Source: Streptomyces sp. AW19M42 | GTDB taxonomy: Bacteria; Actinomycetota; Actinomycetes; Streptomycetales; Streptomycetaceae | Reading direction: 5' to 3' | Assembly (NCBI GenBank): GCA_000470535.1 | Contig: CBRG010000312.1 | Coordinates: 1-34,577 of the forward strand | Length of the DNA stretch: 34,577 bases | Made by a program: the position numbers and the translations under genes | In this document: one piece after another, positions 7,643 through 18,682 of the stretch | Layout: each line of letters opens with the position of its first letter | How positions within the stretch are numbered: the first letter of the stretch is position 1 | The notes under the pieces: generated by a model | Database searches by the model: none | Told to the model about the DNA's origin: nothing | Seen by the model: the letters and a program-made list of their open reading frames with translations, nothing else

Positions 7643-7660
7643 CCCCGAGGGCTGTCCCGC

Positions 7661-7713
7661 ACGTATGACGCCGGCCCCGGACCACAGTGTGGTCCGGGGC
7701 CGGCGTCATACGT
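7661..7713. terminator. Perfect 26-bp hairpin, bidirectional terminator
   Basis: Bases 7661-7686 and 7688-7713 are exact inverted copies around a single central G. The structure lies between the convergent stops of the metallophosphoesterase (7642) and the first L,D-transpeptidase (7736), and can end transcription from both sides. Confidence 0.85.
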
Positions 7714-7735
7714 CTCCGTGGTCAGTGCCGCGGAG

Positions 7736-9013
7736 CTACTTGGTCCACTGCGACCAGTCCATGTTCCAGCCGTTGAGGCCGTTGTCGGGCTGGATCGTCT
7801 TGTCGTGGGAGTTCGTGACGACCACGACGTCGCCGATGAGCGAGTTGTTGAAGAACCAGGCCGCCGGCGTGCCCGGGTCACCGCCACCGCGTGCGTCCAG
7901 CATGCCGACGCAGCCGTGGCTGGTGTTGGTGTTGCCGAAGACGCCCGAACCGCCCCAGTAGTTGCCGTGGATGAAGGTGCCGGAGGTGGACAGGCGCATC
8001 GCGTGCGGCACGTCCTTGATGTCGTACTCGCCGCCGAAGCCGACGGTGTCACCGTTCATCCGGGTCACCCGGAGCTTCTCGCTGATGACCATCTTGCCGT
8101 TGTACGTGGTGGTGGCCGGGGCGCCGGCGGAGATCGCGATGTCCTTGATCTGCTTGCCGTCGCGGACGACCTTCATCCGGTGGGTGTTCGCGTCCACGGT
8201 GCTGACCTGCCGGCGGCCGACGGTGAACGACACCGTCTTGGCCTGCTTGCCGTAGACCCCCGGGCGTCCCTCGACACCGTCGAGGTCGAGCTTCACGGTC
8301 ACCTTGGTGCCGGCGGCCCAGTAGTCCTGCGGCCGGAAGTCCAGGCGGTCGTTGCCGAACCAGTGGCCCGCGATCTCGACGGCCGGGTCCGCCGTCACCT
8401 CGATGGCCTTCTCGACGGCCTCCGGGTCGGTGATGCCCCGGGTGAAGTGGATCGAGACCGGCATGCCGACCCCGACCGTGGAACCGTCCTCCGGGGTGTA
8501 CTGCCCGATGAAGGTGTTCTTCGGGACCAGCGTGGTGAAGGCGGTGTCCTTGGCGGACTCACGGCCCTTCTCGTCCTTGGCCACGGCGTGGACCTTGTAC
8601 TTGGTCGCCGAGGCCAGGTGCTGGTCCGGCTCCCAGCTCGTGCCGTCCGCCGCGATCTTCCCCTCGACCTCGGCCCCCTTGGGGTCGGAGACCTTGACCA
8701 TGGAGAGCTTCCCCTGCTCGGCCGAGATCTTCAGCGCCCCGCTGGTGGCGACGGAGTCGGCACCGTCCTGCGGGACGACCTTCACCACGGCCTGGGAGGC
8801 GCTGGTGTCACCGGTCCTCGCCCCGCCCTTGCCGGCGCCGCCCTTGCCCGCGTCCCCGGTGTCCTCGCCGCCGCATGCCGTCACCAGCAGCAGCAGCGCG
8901 CCCAGCACCAGGGCCGACAGTCCGGTGGCCCCGCGTCCGCGCCGCCCGCTGTCCGCCCTGACCGATGTCCCCGATATCGGCTGCCCGTTCAATGTGGTCG
9001 TCTCCCCTCGCAC
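7736..9013 (-). CDS. L,D-transpeptidase lipoprotein (YkuD, Ig-like N-terminus), copy 1
   Basis: A 425-residue cell-envelope lipoprotein (lipobox LVTAC) followed by a Gly/Lys/Asp-rich linker, two Ig-like domains (roughly residues 75-250) and a C-terminal YkuD domain. The catalytic motif is HGNYWGGSGVF followed by NTSHGCVGM, with nucleophile Cys368. L,D-transpeptidases make 3-3 crosslinks in peptidoglycan; the Ig-like/YkuD arrangement is that of the mycobacterial LdtMt2 type. The conserved C-terminal tail ends in GWNMDWSQW. The GTG at 9013 has only a weak ribosome binding site; an in-frame TTG at 8992 is preceded by GGGGAG and could be the real start, which would drop seven residues. It is paralogous to the next gene on the same strand. 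Confidence 0.92.
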   Translation of the reverse strand: MRGETTTLNGQPISGTSVRADSGRRGRGATGLSALVLGALLLLVTACGGEDTGDAGKGGAGKGGARTGDTSASQAVVKVVPQDGADSVATSGALKISAEQGKLSMVKVSDPKGAEVEGKIAADGTSWEPDQHLASATKYKVHAVAKDEKGRESAKDTAFTTLVPKNTFIGQYTPEDGSTVGVGMPVSIHFTRGITDPEAVEKAIEVTADPAVEIAGHWFGNDRLDFRPQDYWAAGTKVTVKLDLDGVEGRPGVYGKQAKTVSFTVGRRQVSTVDANTHRMKVVRDGKQIKDIAISAGAPATTTYNGKMVISEKLRVTRMNGDTVGFGGEYDIKDVPHAMRLSTSGTFIHGNYWGGSGVFGNTNTSHGCVGMLDARGGGDPGTPAAWFFNNSLIGDVVVVTNSHDKTIQPDNGLNGWNMDWSQWTK

Positions 9014-9209
9014 GGCCTGGCCCCGCCAAGGCCGGCCCTGGGAGCTCGCAGGCTCCCGCCCCCGCGCGCTGCATATGCGCGCTCAGCGAAAGATAATCAC
9101 ACCGGCTGCGGACAGATCTCCCCCGGGATGTCACCGTTCCGTCCCAACTGATTCAGGACTTGCCCTGGTCGGGGGCGTTGCCCGCGCGAGGGGCTGTACG
9201 GCGCGGCGG

Positions 9210-9245
9210 CCCGGCCCCCCCCGGAGGGCTCCGGGAGGGGCCGGG
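9210..9245 (-). terminator. GC-rich hairpin after the second L,D-transpeptidase
   Basis: An imperfect stem of CCCGGCCCC/GGGGCCGGG reinforced by an inner CCGGAG/CTCCGG, starting 14 nt past the stop codon at 9260. It suggests that the two transpeptidase genes are separate transcription units. Confidence 0.5.
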
Positions 9246-9259
9246 AGGGCCGCCGAGGG

Positions 9260-10492
9260 TCAGCGCACGGCGGAACCCGCCTTCCACTGCTTCCAGTTCA
9301 GGTTCCAGCCGCTCAGCCCGTTGTCCGGGGCCACCTGCTTGTCCTTGGAGTTGACGACCTCGACGACGTCACCGATGAGGGTCCGGTCGAAGAACCAGCC
9401 GGCCGGGGTGGACCCGCTGCCGCCCTGCTCGTCACGGAGCCCGACGCAGCCGTGGCTGACGTTGGTCGAGCCGAAGACGTCGTCGTCGGACCAGTAGTTG
9501 CCGTGCAGGAAGGTGCCGGACTCGGTGAGCCGGATCGCGTGCGGTACGTCCTTGATGTCGTACTCGCCGCCGAAGCCGACGGTCCGCCCGTCCATCCGGG
9601 TCACCTCGTGCATCTCGCTGACCACCATCTTGCCGTTGTACGTGGTCGTCGTCGGGGAGCCCGCCGTGATCGGGACCGTGGAGACGATCTGCCCGTCCCG
9701 GCGCACCTCCATGGTGTGCGCGGCCGAGTCCACCCGGGACATCTGCTCCCGGCCCACGGTGAAGCGGACGGTCTTGCGCTGGCTGCCGTACACCTGCGGC
9801 GCGCCCTCCACATCGCGCAGCCCCACCTCGACGGTGACCTCGGTGCCCGGCTCCCAGTACGCGGCCGGGCGGAAGTCCAGCCGGTCGGCGCCGAACCAGT
9901 GCCCGGCCACCTCGACCGGCGGGTCGCTGGTCACCCGGATGGCCCGCTGCACGGCCGCGCGGCGGGTGACCGGGCGGTTGAACTCGAAGGAGACGATCAT
10001 GCCGGTGCCGACCGTGGACCGGTTCTCCGGCTTGAAGTAGCCGATGAAGCGGTGCTCGGGCACCACCGTGGTGAAGGTGGTGTGGCGGGCAGAGCGGTGC
10101 CCCGCGTCGTCCAGGGCCACCGCGTCGACGCTGTACTTGGCGGCGAGCCCGAGCCGACCCGCCGCGCCCTGCGGTGTCCACGAGAGGCCGTCCTTCGCGA
10201 TCAGCCCCCTCACCTCGTGCCGTCGCGCGTCCTCGATCCGGGTCACCCTGACGCTCTCCAGCCGCCCGTCCGGGACCTTCACCTCGACCTTGGCGTCCGC
10301 CTTCACGTCCTCGGCCCGGTCCTGCGGGGTGATCCGGATCGCCTCCTGCGGCGACCGGGACTTCCCGCCGATGATCGAACCGGCGCCCGAACAGCCGGTC
10401 AGAACAACCAGTACGGCCAGTACGACGAGCGGTCCCGACCGTGTCAGTACGGTGGGCCGGCTCGCGCCTGCCTTCTTCGCTACGTGGTTCAC
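9260..10492 (-). CDS. L,D-transpeptidase lipoprotein (YkuD, Ig-like N-terminus), copy 2
   Basis: A 410-residue paralogue of the preceding entry with the same order: signal peptide with lipobox VLTGC, two Ig-like domains, and a YkuD domain with HGNYWSDDDVF and NVSHGCVGL (nucleophile Cys349). Long stretches match copy 1 nearly residue for residue, for example GHWFGADRLDFRP and TVGFGGEYDIKDVPHA. Copy 2 lacks the Gly/Lys linker and has a slightly longer C-terminus (QWKAGSAVR). The GTG at 10492 has a G-rich site very close upstream. It most likely arose by tandem duplication; both copies keep all catalytic residues, so both are expected to be active in 3-3 crosslinking or attachment of polymers to the wall. 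Confidence 0.92.
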   Translation of the reverse strand: MNHVAKKAGASRPTVLTRSGPLVVLAVLVVLTGCSGAGSIIGGKSRSPQEAIRITPQDRAEDVKADAKVEVKVPDGRLESVRVTRIEDARRHEVRGLIAKDGLSWTPQGAAGRLGLAAKYSVDAVALDDAGHRSARHTTFTTVVPEHRFIGYFKPENRSTVGTGMIVSFEFNRPVTRRAAVQRAIRVTSDPPVEVAGHWFGADRLDFRPAAYWEPGTEVTVEVGLRDVEGAPQVYGSQRKTVRFTVGREQMSRVDSAAHTMEVRRDGQIVSTVPITAGSPTTTTYNGKMVVSEMHEVTRMDGRTVGFGGEYDIKDVPHAIRLTESGTFLHGNYWSDDDVFGSTNVSHGCVGLRDEQGGSGSTPAGWFFDRTLIGDVVEVVNSKDKQVAPDNGLSGWNLNWKQWKAGSAVR

Positions 10493-10645
10493 GTCCCCCC
10501 AACGACCGGGGCCGCCGGAGGGAAACGTGAGTGCGGGGCCACTCGTGGGCAGAACAGAGGGGACGACCACACTCGGGGAGCCGCGGCCGGGACGCCGCGC
10601 GCTCCCTTTCGGTGCCGGTCCCCCTGAGCCGCGGGAGGCGAGCAG

Positions 10646-12901
<2,256 letters not shown>

Positions 12902-12910
12902 GCCCGGCGC

Positions 12911-13561
12911 TCAGCCCAGGATCCCCCGGTCGTACGCGACGGCGACGGCGGCCGCGCGGTCCTTGGCGCCCAGCTTGGCGAAGACATGGGTGAGGTGGGT
13001 CTTCACCGTGGCCTCGCTGATGAACAGCACGGCGGCGATCTCCCGGTTCGACGTCCCCCTGGCGACGAGTTCGAGCACTTCGCGCTCCCGCGCGGAGAGC
13101 GTCTCGCTGCCGGCCGCGGCGGGCGCGCGCACCCGTGAGATGAGCCGGGAGGCGATGGCGGGCGACAGGACGGTACGGCCGTCGGCGGTGGCGCGCACCG
13201 CGGTGAACAGCTCCTCGCGCGGGGCGTCCTTGAGGAGGTATCCGGTCGCACCGGCCTCGATGGCGGGCAGGGTGTCGGAGTCGGTGTCGTACGTGGTGAG
13301 GACCAGGACCCTGGAGCGGGCGCCGCGCCGGGTCAGCTCGGTGATCGCCGCGACTCCGCCGCCGCCGGGCATCCGGAGGTCCATCAGGACGACGTCGGGG
13401 TCGAGCCGGACGGCCATCTCCACGCCCTCGACGCCGTCGGCCGCCTCACCCAGCACCTCGAACTCCGGGGCGGACGCGAACATGCCGCGCAGCCCGTCCC
13501 GTACGACGGGGTGGTCGTCGACGACGATCAGCGTGATGACGCGCGGGGGTTCCTCAGCCAT
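12911..13561 (-). CDS. NarL/LuxR-family response regulator
   Basis: A 216-residue regulator. The receiver domain shows the acidic pair Asp15-Asp16, phospho-acceptor Asp61 (VVLMDLRMPGG), switch residue Thr90 and Lys111 (LLKDAPREE). The C-terminal LuxR-type helix-turn-helix begins about residue 153 (LSAREREVLELVARGTSNREIA) and ends with VKTHLTHVFAKLGAKDR. It is last gene of a four-gene run with its kinase directly upstream (38-nt gap) and an ABC-2 transporter before that, so control of this transporter operon is likely. Confidence 0.93.
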   Translation of the reverse strand: MAEEPPRVITLIVVDDHPVVRDGLRGMFASAPEFEVLGEAADGVEGVEMAVRLDPDVVLMDLRMPGGGGVAAITELTRRGARSRVLVLTTYDTDSDTLPAIEAGATGYLLKDAPREELFTAVRATADGRTVLSPAIASRLISRVRAPAAAGSETLSAREREVLELVARGTSNREIAAVLFISEATVKTHLTHVFAKLGAKDRAAAVAVAYDRGILG

Positions 13562-13599
13562 AGCGGCCCACCGTACTGTGCCCGCGGCGGTGCGGCGGC

Positions 13600-14871
13600 T
13601 CAGTCGTCGCGGACCAGCGGGACCCGGGCGCAGACCGCGGTGCCGAGGCCGGGTCCCGTCTCCACCTCGACCGTGCCCGCGATGCGTTCGGCACGCGCCC
13701 GCATGCCGCCGAGCCCGAATCCACCGGCGCCCCGGTACGGCTCCAGCGTGCCCGGGTCGAAGCCGCGGCCGTCGTCCCGCACGTCGAGGGTGATCTCGTC
13801 GCCCATGTAGGACAGGGTGACGCCGGTCCGGGAGGCGGCGGCGTGGCGGCCGGCGTTGGCGAGGGCCTCCTCCGCGATCCGGAGCAGGGTGGCGCCGACC
13901 TCGTCGTGCAGCGGCTCGGCCGTGCCGGTGACGGTGAACTCGGCCCGGACGCCGCTCCGTTCGGACCAGCTGGTGACCGTCTTCTTGAGGGCGCCGGGGA
14001 GGTCGTCGTGCTCCAGCGCGGCCGGCACCAGATCGTGCACGGAGCGGCGCGCCTCGCCCAGGCTGTGCCGGGCCAGCGCGGTGGCCCGGAGGAGGTGGTC
14101 CCCGGCCAGCTCCGGATCGGTGACCGCTGCCGACGTCACGGCCTGGAGCTGGGCGATGATGCCGGTCAGCCCCTGGGCGATGGTGTCGTGGATCTCGGCG
14201 GCCATCCGCCTCCGCTCGTCGGCCACCCCGGCCTCGCGGGCCTGGACCAGGAGCTGGGCGTGCAGTCCGGCGTTCTCCGCCATGGCCCGTTCGAGCCGGG
14301 CGTTGGCGGACTCCAGCGCGGCGATGGTCTCGTCCTGGGTGCGGGACTGTTCCGCCTCCCGGTTGCCGATCTGCGCGAAGACCATCGTGAGGGTCCCGTG
14401 CAGGGCGAAGAGGATGACGAAGGCGATCCAGTTCATGAGGGTGACGGGCGGCAGGCCGCTGCCGGACTGCGAGCCCGCCATGATGGCGGCGGTGGCCAGC
14501 AGCCCAGCCCTGACGCCCCTGCGCGGAAGCAGCCGGGCGGCGTCGAAGTAGCCCAGCGTCGTGAAGATGGCGAAGAACGGGTTGCACCAGGTCAGCCCGA
14601 AGGCGAGGAGCGTACGGGCGACGAAGTAGAACTGCGGTCTCCGGCCCGTTGGAGGCCGTACCCGTCCCCACCAGAGCTGGAGCACGAGCGCCGACGGCAC
14701 GAGGACCGCGACGACGTGCACGTCCTGGCGCGACATGATCAGGTCGCCGGTCACGGCCGAGACCGCGGAGGCCAGGGCGAGCAGCCCGTACGGGCCGTAG
14801 CGGAAGAACCGCTCCCACCACTGCTCGGCCGTCGCCACCCGGATCACGGCCTCCGTCTTCCCCGCGCTCAT
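13600..14871 (-). CDS. Membrane sensor histidine kinase (HisKA_3 type)
   Basis: A 423-residue kinase. Residues about 25-165 hold several hydrophobic segments, so sensing is probably intramembrane rather than by a large external domain. A coiled-coil stretch (170-215) leads to the dimerisation/phosphotransfer helix ERRRMAAEIHDTIAQGL with phospho-accepting His228. The ATPase domain has IAEEALANAGRHA, DVRDDGRGFDPG and GGFGLGGMRARAE. The partner is the downstream LuxR-type regulator. The ATG at 14871 has GGGGAG at good spacing. The initiation region is duplicated (14864-14909), with the upstream copy having ACG instead of ATG. The signal is unknown; kinases next to ABC-2 exporters often respond to envelope stress or drugs. 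Confidence 0.92.
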   Translation of the reverse strand: MSAGKTEAVIRVATAEQWWERFFRYGPYGLLALASAVSAVTGDLIMSRQDVHVVAVLVPSALVLQLWWGRVRPPTGRRPQFYFVARTLLAFGLTWCNPFFAIFTTLGYFDAARLLPRRGVRAGLLATAAIMAGSQSGSGLPPVTLMNWIAFVILFALHGTLTMVFAQIGNREAEQSRTQDETIAALESANARLERAMAENAGLHAQLLVQAREAGVADERRRMAAEIHDTIAQGLTGIIAQLQAVTSAAVTDPELAGDHLLRATALARHSLGEARRSVHDLVPAALEHDDLPGALKKTVTSWSERSGVRAEFTVTGTAEPLHDEVGATLLRIAEEALANAGRHAAASRTGVTLSYMGDEITLDVRDDGRGFDPGTLEPYRGAGGFGLGGMRARAERIAGTVEVETGPGLGTAVCARVPLVRDD

Positions 14872-14909
14872 GGCTGAAGTCTCCCCGCACTCGTGGCCGA
14901 AGTCTCCCC
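14864..14909 (-). repeat. 23-bp tandem duplication of the histidine kinase translation start
   Basis: On the minus strand two adjacent 23-nt units (14909-14887 and 14886-14864) both read GGGGAGACTTC-GCCA-GAG-GC, with 3 differences. The downstream unit contains the SD and the ATG of the kinase; the upstream unit has an equal SD followed by ACG. Confidence 0.75.
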
Positions 14910-14918
14910 CGGCGGCGG

Positions 14919-15707
14919 CTACTCCCACCGGAACGTGCGGATCGCGACCCCCGCCACCGCCGCGGCCCACAGCGCCATCACCCCGAGGTGGGCCCAGCTC
15001 GGCCAGGCTCCGGAGGCCGCCCGGTCCAGCGCCTGGGAGGCCGCGCCGAACGGGGTGACCTGGACGATGCGGCGCAGGGTGTCGGGCATGGTCTGCACCG
15101 GCACCCAGACACCCGCGGTGAACATCATCGGGAAGAAGACGACCGAGCCGATGGCGGCCGAGATCTTGGTGGTGCGGGATACCGCGCAGACCAGCGCGCC
15201 AAGGGCCAGCACGCAGGCGACGGCCAGCAGCAGCGCCAGCGCGTAGCCGAGGGGCTGTCCGGGCAGCCGCACCCCGAACGCGATCCGGCCGACCACCATC
15301 ACCAGCAGGGCGGAGCCGAGCGCGGCGACGCCGTGCAGGACGATCTGCGCTCCGAGCACGGCTGCGGGCCGCACCGGGGTGGTGGACATCCGGCGCAGGA
15401 TGCCGCGCTCGCGGTAGCCGGTCAGTACGGGCGGCATCGCCTGGAGCCCGGCCATGATCATGGCGAGCAGCACCGCCACGGGGACGTAGAGGTCGATCAC
15501 TCGCCGGCCGCCGAGTCCGTCGTCGTGCTGCCGGAAGGACGGGATCAGTCCCAGGACCGTCATCAGGACGGTGGGGAAGACGAGGATCCAGAAGAGGCTG
15601 CCGGGTTCGCGCAGGAAGAGCCGGGTCTCGGACCGCAGGACCGCGAGCGGGGCGCCGGTCGAAGTGGCGCGGGGGGTGCGCGCGGGGGCGGTGGGCGAAG
15701 CAGCCAT
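14919..15707 (-). CDS. ABC-2 type transporter permease
   Basis: A 262-residue integral membrane protein with about six hydrophobic segments (from LFWILVFPTVLMTVLGLI near residue 40 to the last near the C-terminus). The long loop between the first two segments and the conserved core (GYRERGILRRMSTTPVRP, then VFFPMMFTAGVWVP) are typical of the ABC-2 family, drug or polymer exporters. The start codon follows the ATPase stop by one base (TGA-G-ATG), so translation is coupled. It should pair with the ATPase at 15709-16644 as the membrane half of one transporter. A TAG stop precedes the duplicated kinase leader. Confidence 0.9.
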   Translation of the reverse strand: MAASPTAPARTPRATSTGAPLAVLRSETRLFLREPGSLFWILVFPTVLMTVLGLIPSFRQHDDGLGGRRVIDLYVPVAVLLAMIMAGLQAMPPVLTGYRERGILRRMSTTPVRPAAVLGAQIVLHGVAALGSALLVMVVGRIAFGVRLPGQPLGYALALLLAVACVLALGALVCAVSRTTKISAAIGSVVFFPMMFTAGVWVPVQTMPDTLRRIVQVTPFGAASQALDRAASGAWPSWAHLGVMALWAAAVAGVAIRTFRWE

Positions 15708-15708
15708 C

Positions 15709-16644
<936 letters not shown>

Positions 16645-16697
16645 GCCGCCAGCATCCCGGCCCCGGCCCGCGCGCGGCATCCGCCATCGCGCTCGAA

Positions 16698-16725
16698 CCG
16701 GCATCAGCCGATCGGCTGATGCCGG
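16698..16725. promoter_or_regulatory. Perfect 28-bp palindrome in divergent ABC promoter region
   Basis: The arms CCGGCATCAGCCGA and TCGGCTGATGCCGG meet with no spacer. The site lies 53 nt from the ABC ATPase start (minus) and 88 nt from the ABC exporter start (plus), a position suited to an operator controlling both units. The local response regulator or an unlinked TetR/MarR-type repressor are candidates; the sequence does not say which. Confidence 0.6.
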
Positions 16726-16738
16726 ACTACGACCGTCA

Positions 16739-16762
16739 CGGTCCCGGCGGCCGCCGGGACCG
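16739..16762 (+). promoter_or_regulatory. 24-bp palindrome abutting the mini-ORF ribosome binding site
   Basis: The arms CGGTCCCGGCGG and CCGCCGGGACCG form a perfect palindrome. Its last base is the first base of GGAGGG (16762-16767), the SD of the 8-codon ORF that follows. In RNA it could form a GC-only hairpin masking or exposing that site; in DNA it could be a second operator. Confidence 0.5.
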
Positions 16763-16775
16763 GAGGGAAAACCAG

Positions 16776-16802
16776 ATGAGCGATGTCAGTGGTGAACCGT
16801 AG
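16776..16802 (+). CDS. 8-codon upstream ORF (possible leader peptide) before ABC exporter
   Basis: The ORF encodes MSDVSGEP and ends in TAG, 11 nt before the ATG of the first exporter subunit. It has a strong ribosome binding site (GGAGGG, 8 nt before the ATG), whereas the exporter start itself has only a weak AGG. This arrangement suggests that ribosomes load at the mini-ORF and reinitiate on the exporter, or stall there to control it. No known regulatory peptide was recognised; chance occurrence is possible. Confidence 0.4.
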   Translation: MSDVSGEP

Positions 16803-16813
16803 GCTCGCGCCTG

Positions 16814-18682
16814 ATGCCCGAAAAACATGTAGAGCCCAAGGACCGGTCCGTCGCACGCTCCCTGATGCGGCTGTGGCCGTACGTGAAGCCGGTGCGGGGC
16901 CGGCTCTCGTCCGCCGTCCTGATCGCGGTGCTCGCCTCGTGCCTCGGGCTGGTGATCCCGCTCGTGCTGAAGTGGATGGTCGACGGCCCGGTCGCCGCCC
17001 GGGACCCGGGCGGCGTCTGGCTCGGGGCGCTGTACCTGCTGCTGCTCGGGGTCGCGGAGGCGCTCCTGTTCGGCCTCCGGCGCTGGGTGGTGGCGCGTCC
17101 GCTGGCCGGGGTCGAGGCGTCGATGCGGGCGGCCCTGTACCGGCATCTGCAACGGCTGCCGGTGGCCTTCCACGACCGGTGGCCATCGGGCCAGCTGCTG
17201 TCGCGCGGGACCACGGACCTGATGCTGGTGCGGATGTTCCTGGCCTTTCCGCTGACCTTTCTGGTGGTCAACTCCAGCACCATCGTGGTCGGATTCGTGA
17301 TCCTGCTCGGCCAGGAGTGGACGCTCGGTCTGGTGCTGCTGGTCCCTGTCGTGCCGCTGATGATCATCTGCTCGGTCTTCGAGGCGAAGTACTCGCTGGT
17401 GGCGCGCAGGGCCCAGGACCAGGTGGGAGACCTGACGACGGTGGTCGAGGAGAGCGTGCTCGGCATCCGTATCGTGAAGGGCTTCGGCCGGCACCGCAGC
17501 CAGGCGCTGGCGTTTAGCGCCCACGCGGAGCGGCTGCGGACCACGGAGCTGGACAAGGCGCGGCTGCTCGCGGGCATCTGGGCCCTCATCACGACGATCC
17601 CCGAACTCGCCATCGGGGCGGCGCTGGTGCTCGGCACGATCGAGGTGGCGGACGGCGGTCTTTCGGCGGGCACGCTGGTCGCCTTCCTCTCCACGGCGCT
17701 GGCGCTGCGCTGGCCGGTCGAGTCGATCGGCTTCCTGCTGGCGATGAGTCAGGAGTCCGCGTCGGCGACCGATCGGTTCTTCGAGGTGATGGACGTGGCC
17801 GAGGAGGAGGAGACCGCGACGCACGGGCCGACGGGCTCGTCCGGTGCGGAATCCGGGACGGGTGGCATGGCCTTCGAGGGGGTCCGGTTCCGTTACCCGG
17901 ACGCGGCCCCGGGCTCCGCTCCCGTGCTGGACCGGATAGATCTGCGGATCCGTCCCGGCGAGACGATGGCCCTGGTCGGAGCCACGGGCAGCGGGAAGAC
18001 CACGCTCACCGCGCTGGTGCCCCGGCTGCACGACGCCACTTCGGGGCGGATCACCCTGGACGGCGAGGACATCACGGCGATGCCGCGCGAGCGGCTGCGG
18101 GAGCTGGTGTCCGTGGCGTTCGAGGAGCCGACTCTCTTCTCCGCGAGTGTCGCGGAGAACGTCCTGATGGGCGCGGAGGGCGCCGGCGCGGACGCGCTGC
18201 GGCGGGCGCTGTCGGTCGCGCAGGCCGACTTCGTCCACGATCTGCCGCACGGGACCGGCACCCAGGTCGGCGAACAGGGGCTGAGCCTCTCCGGCGGTCA
18301 GCGCCAACGCCTCGCGCTGGCCCGCGCCGTCGTCGGCCGGCCGCGCTTCCTGGTGCTCGACGACCCGCTCTCCGCGCTGGACGTGCACACGGAGACGCTG
18401 GTCGAGGCGGCGCTGCGCAGTGTGCTGCGGGAGACCACGGCCGTGGTGGTGGCCCACCGGCCGTCCACCGTGATGCTCGCGGACCGGGTGGCGCTCCTGT
18501 CGGAGGGCCGGATCAGCGCGGTCGGCACCCACCAGGAACTGCTGCGCGGCAACGCCGAGTACGCCTGGCTGATGTCCGGCGCGGACATCCCGGACGGCGA
18601 GGACGCGTTCCCTCCGGGCCCGAGCCCCACCACCGACATCCTGGGCTCGTACGCCCCTGCCGAGGAGGGCAGCAGCCGATGA
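16814..18682 (+). CDS. ABC exporter half-transporter, subunit 1 (degenerate catalytic site)
   Basis: A 622-residue fusion of six membrane segments (roughly 25-310) and an ATPase domain. Walker A is GATGSGKTT (389-397), the signature LSGGQ is canonical (492-496), but Walker B reads FLVLDD: the catalytic glutamate is replaced by Asp517. The H-loop is VVAHRPSTV. Together with the neighbour this fits a heterodimeric exporter of the TM287/288 or BmrCD kind, one subunit supplying the degenerate half-site. The in-frame TGA at 16793 limits the start to 16814. The stop overlaps the start of subunit 2 by 4 nt (ATGA). Drugs, lipids or peptides are possible substrates. Confidence 0.93.
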   Translation: MPEKHVEPKDRSVARSLMRLWPYVKPVRGRLSSAVLIAVLASCLGLVIPLVLKWMVDGPVAARDPGGVWLGALYLLLLGVAEALLFGLRRWVVARPLAGVEASMRAALYRHLQRLPVAFHDRWPSGQLLSRGTTDLMLVRMFLAFPLTFLVVNSSTIVVGFVILLGQEWTLGLVLLVPVVPLMIICSVFEAKYSLVARRAQDQVGDLTTVVEESVLGIRIVKGFGRHRSQALAFSAHAERLRTTELDKARLLAGIWALITTIPELAIGAALVLGTIEVADGGLSAGTLVAFLSTALALRWPVESIGFLLAMSQESASATDRFFEVMDVAEEEETATHGPTGSSGAESGTGGMAFEGVRFRYPDAAPGSAPVLDRIDLRIRPGETMALVGATGSGKTTLTALVPRLHDATSGRITLDGEDITAMPRERLRELVSVAFEEPTLFSASVAENVLMGAEGAGADALRRALSVAQADFVHDLPHGTGTQVGEQGLSLSGGQRQRLALARAVVGRPRFLVLDDPLSALDVHTETLVEAALRSVLRETTAVVVAHRPSTVMLADRVALLSEGRISAVGTHQELLRGNAEYAWLMSGADIPDGEDAFPPGPSPTTDILGSYAPAEEGSSR

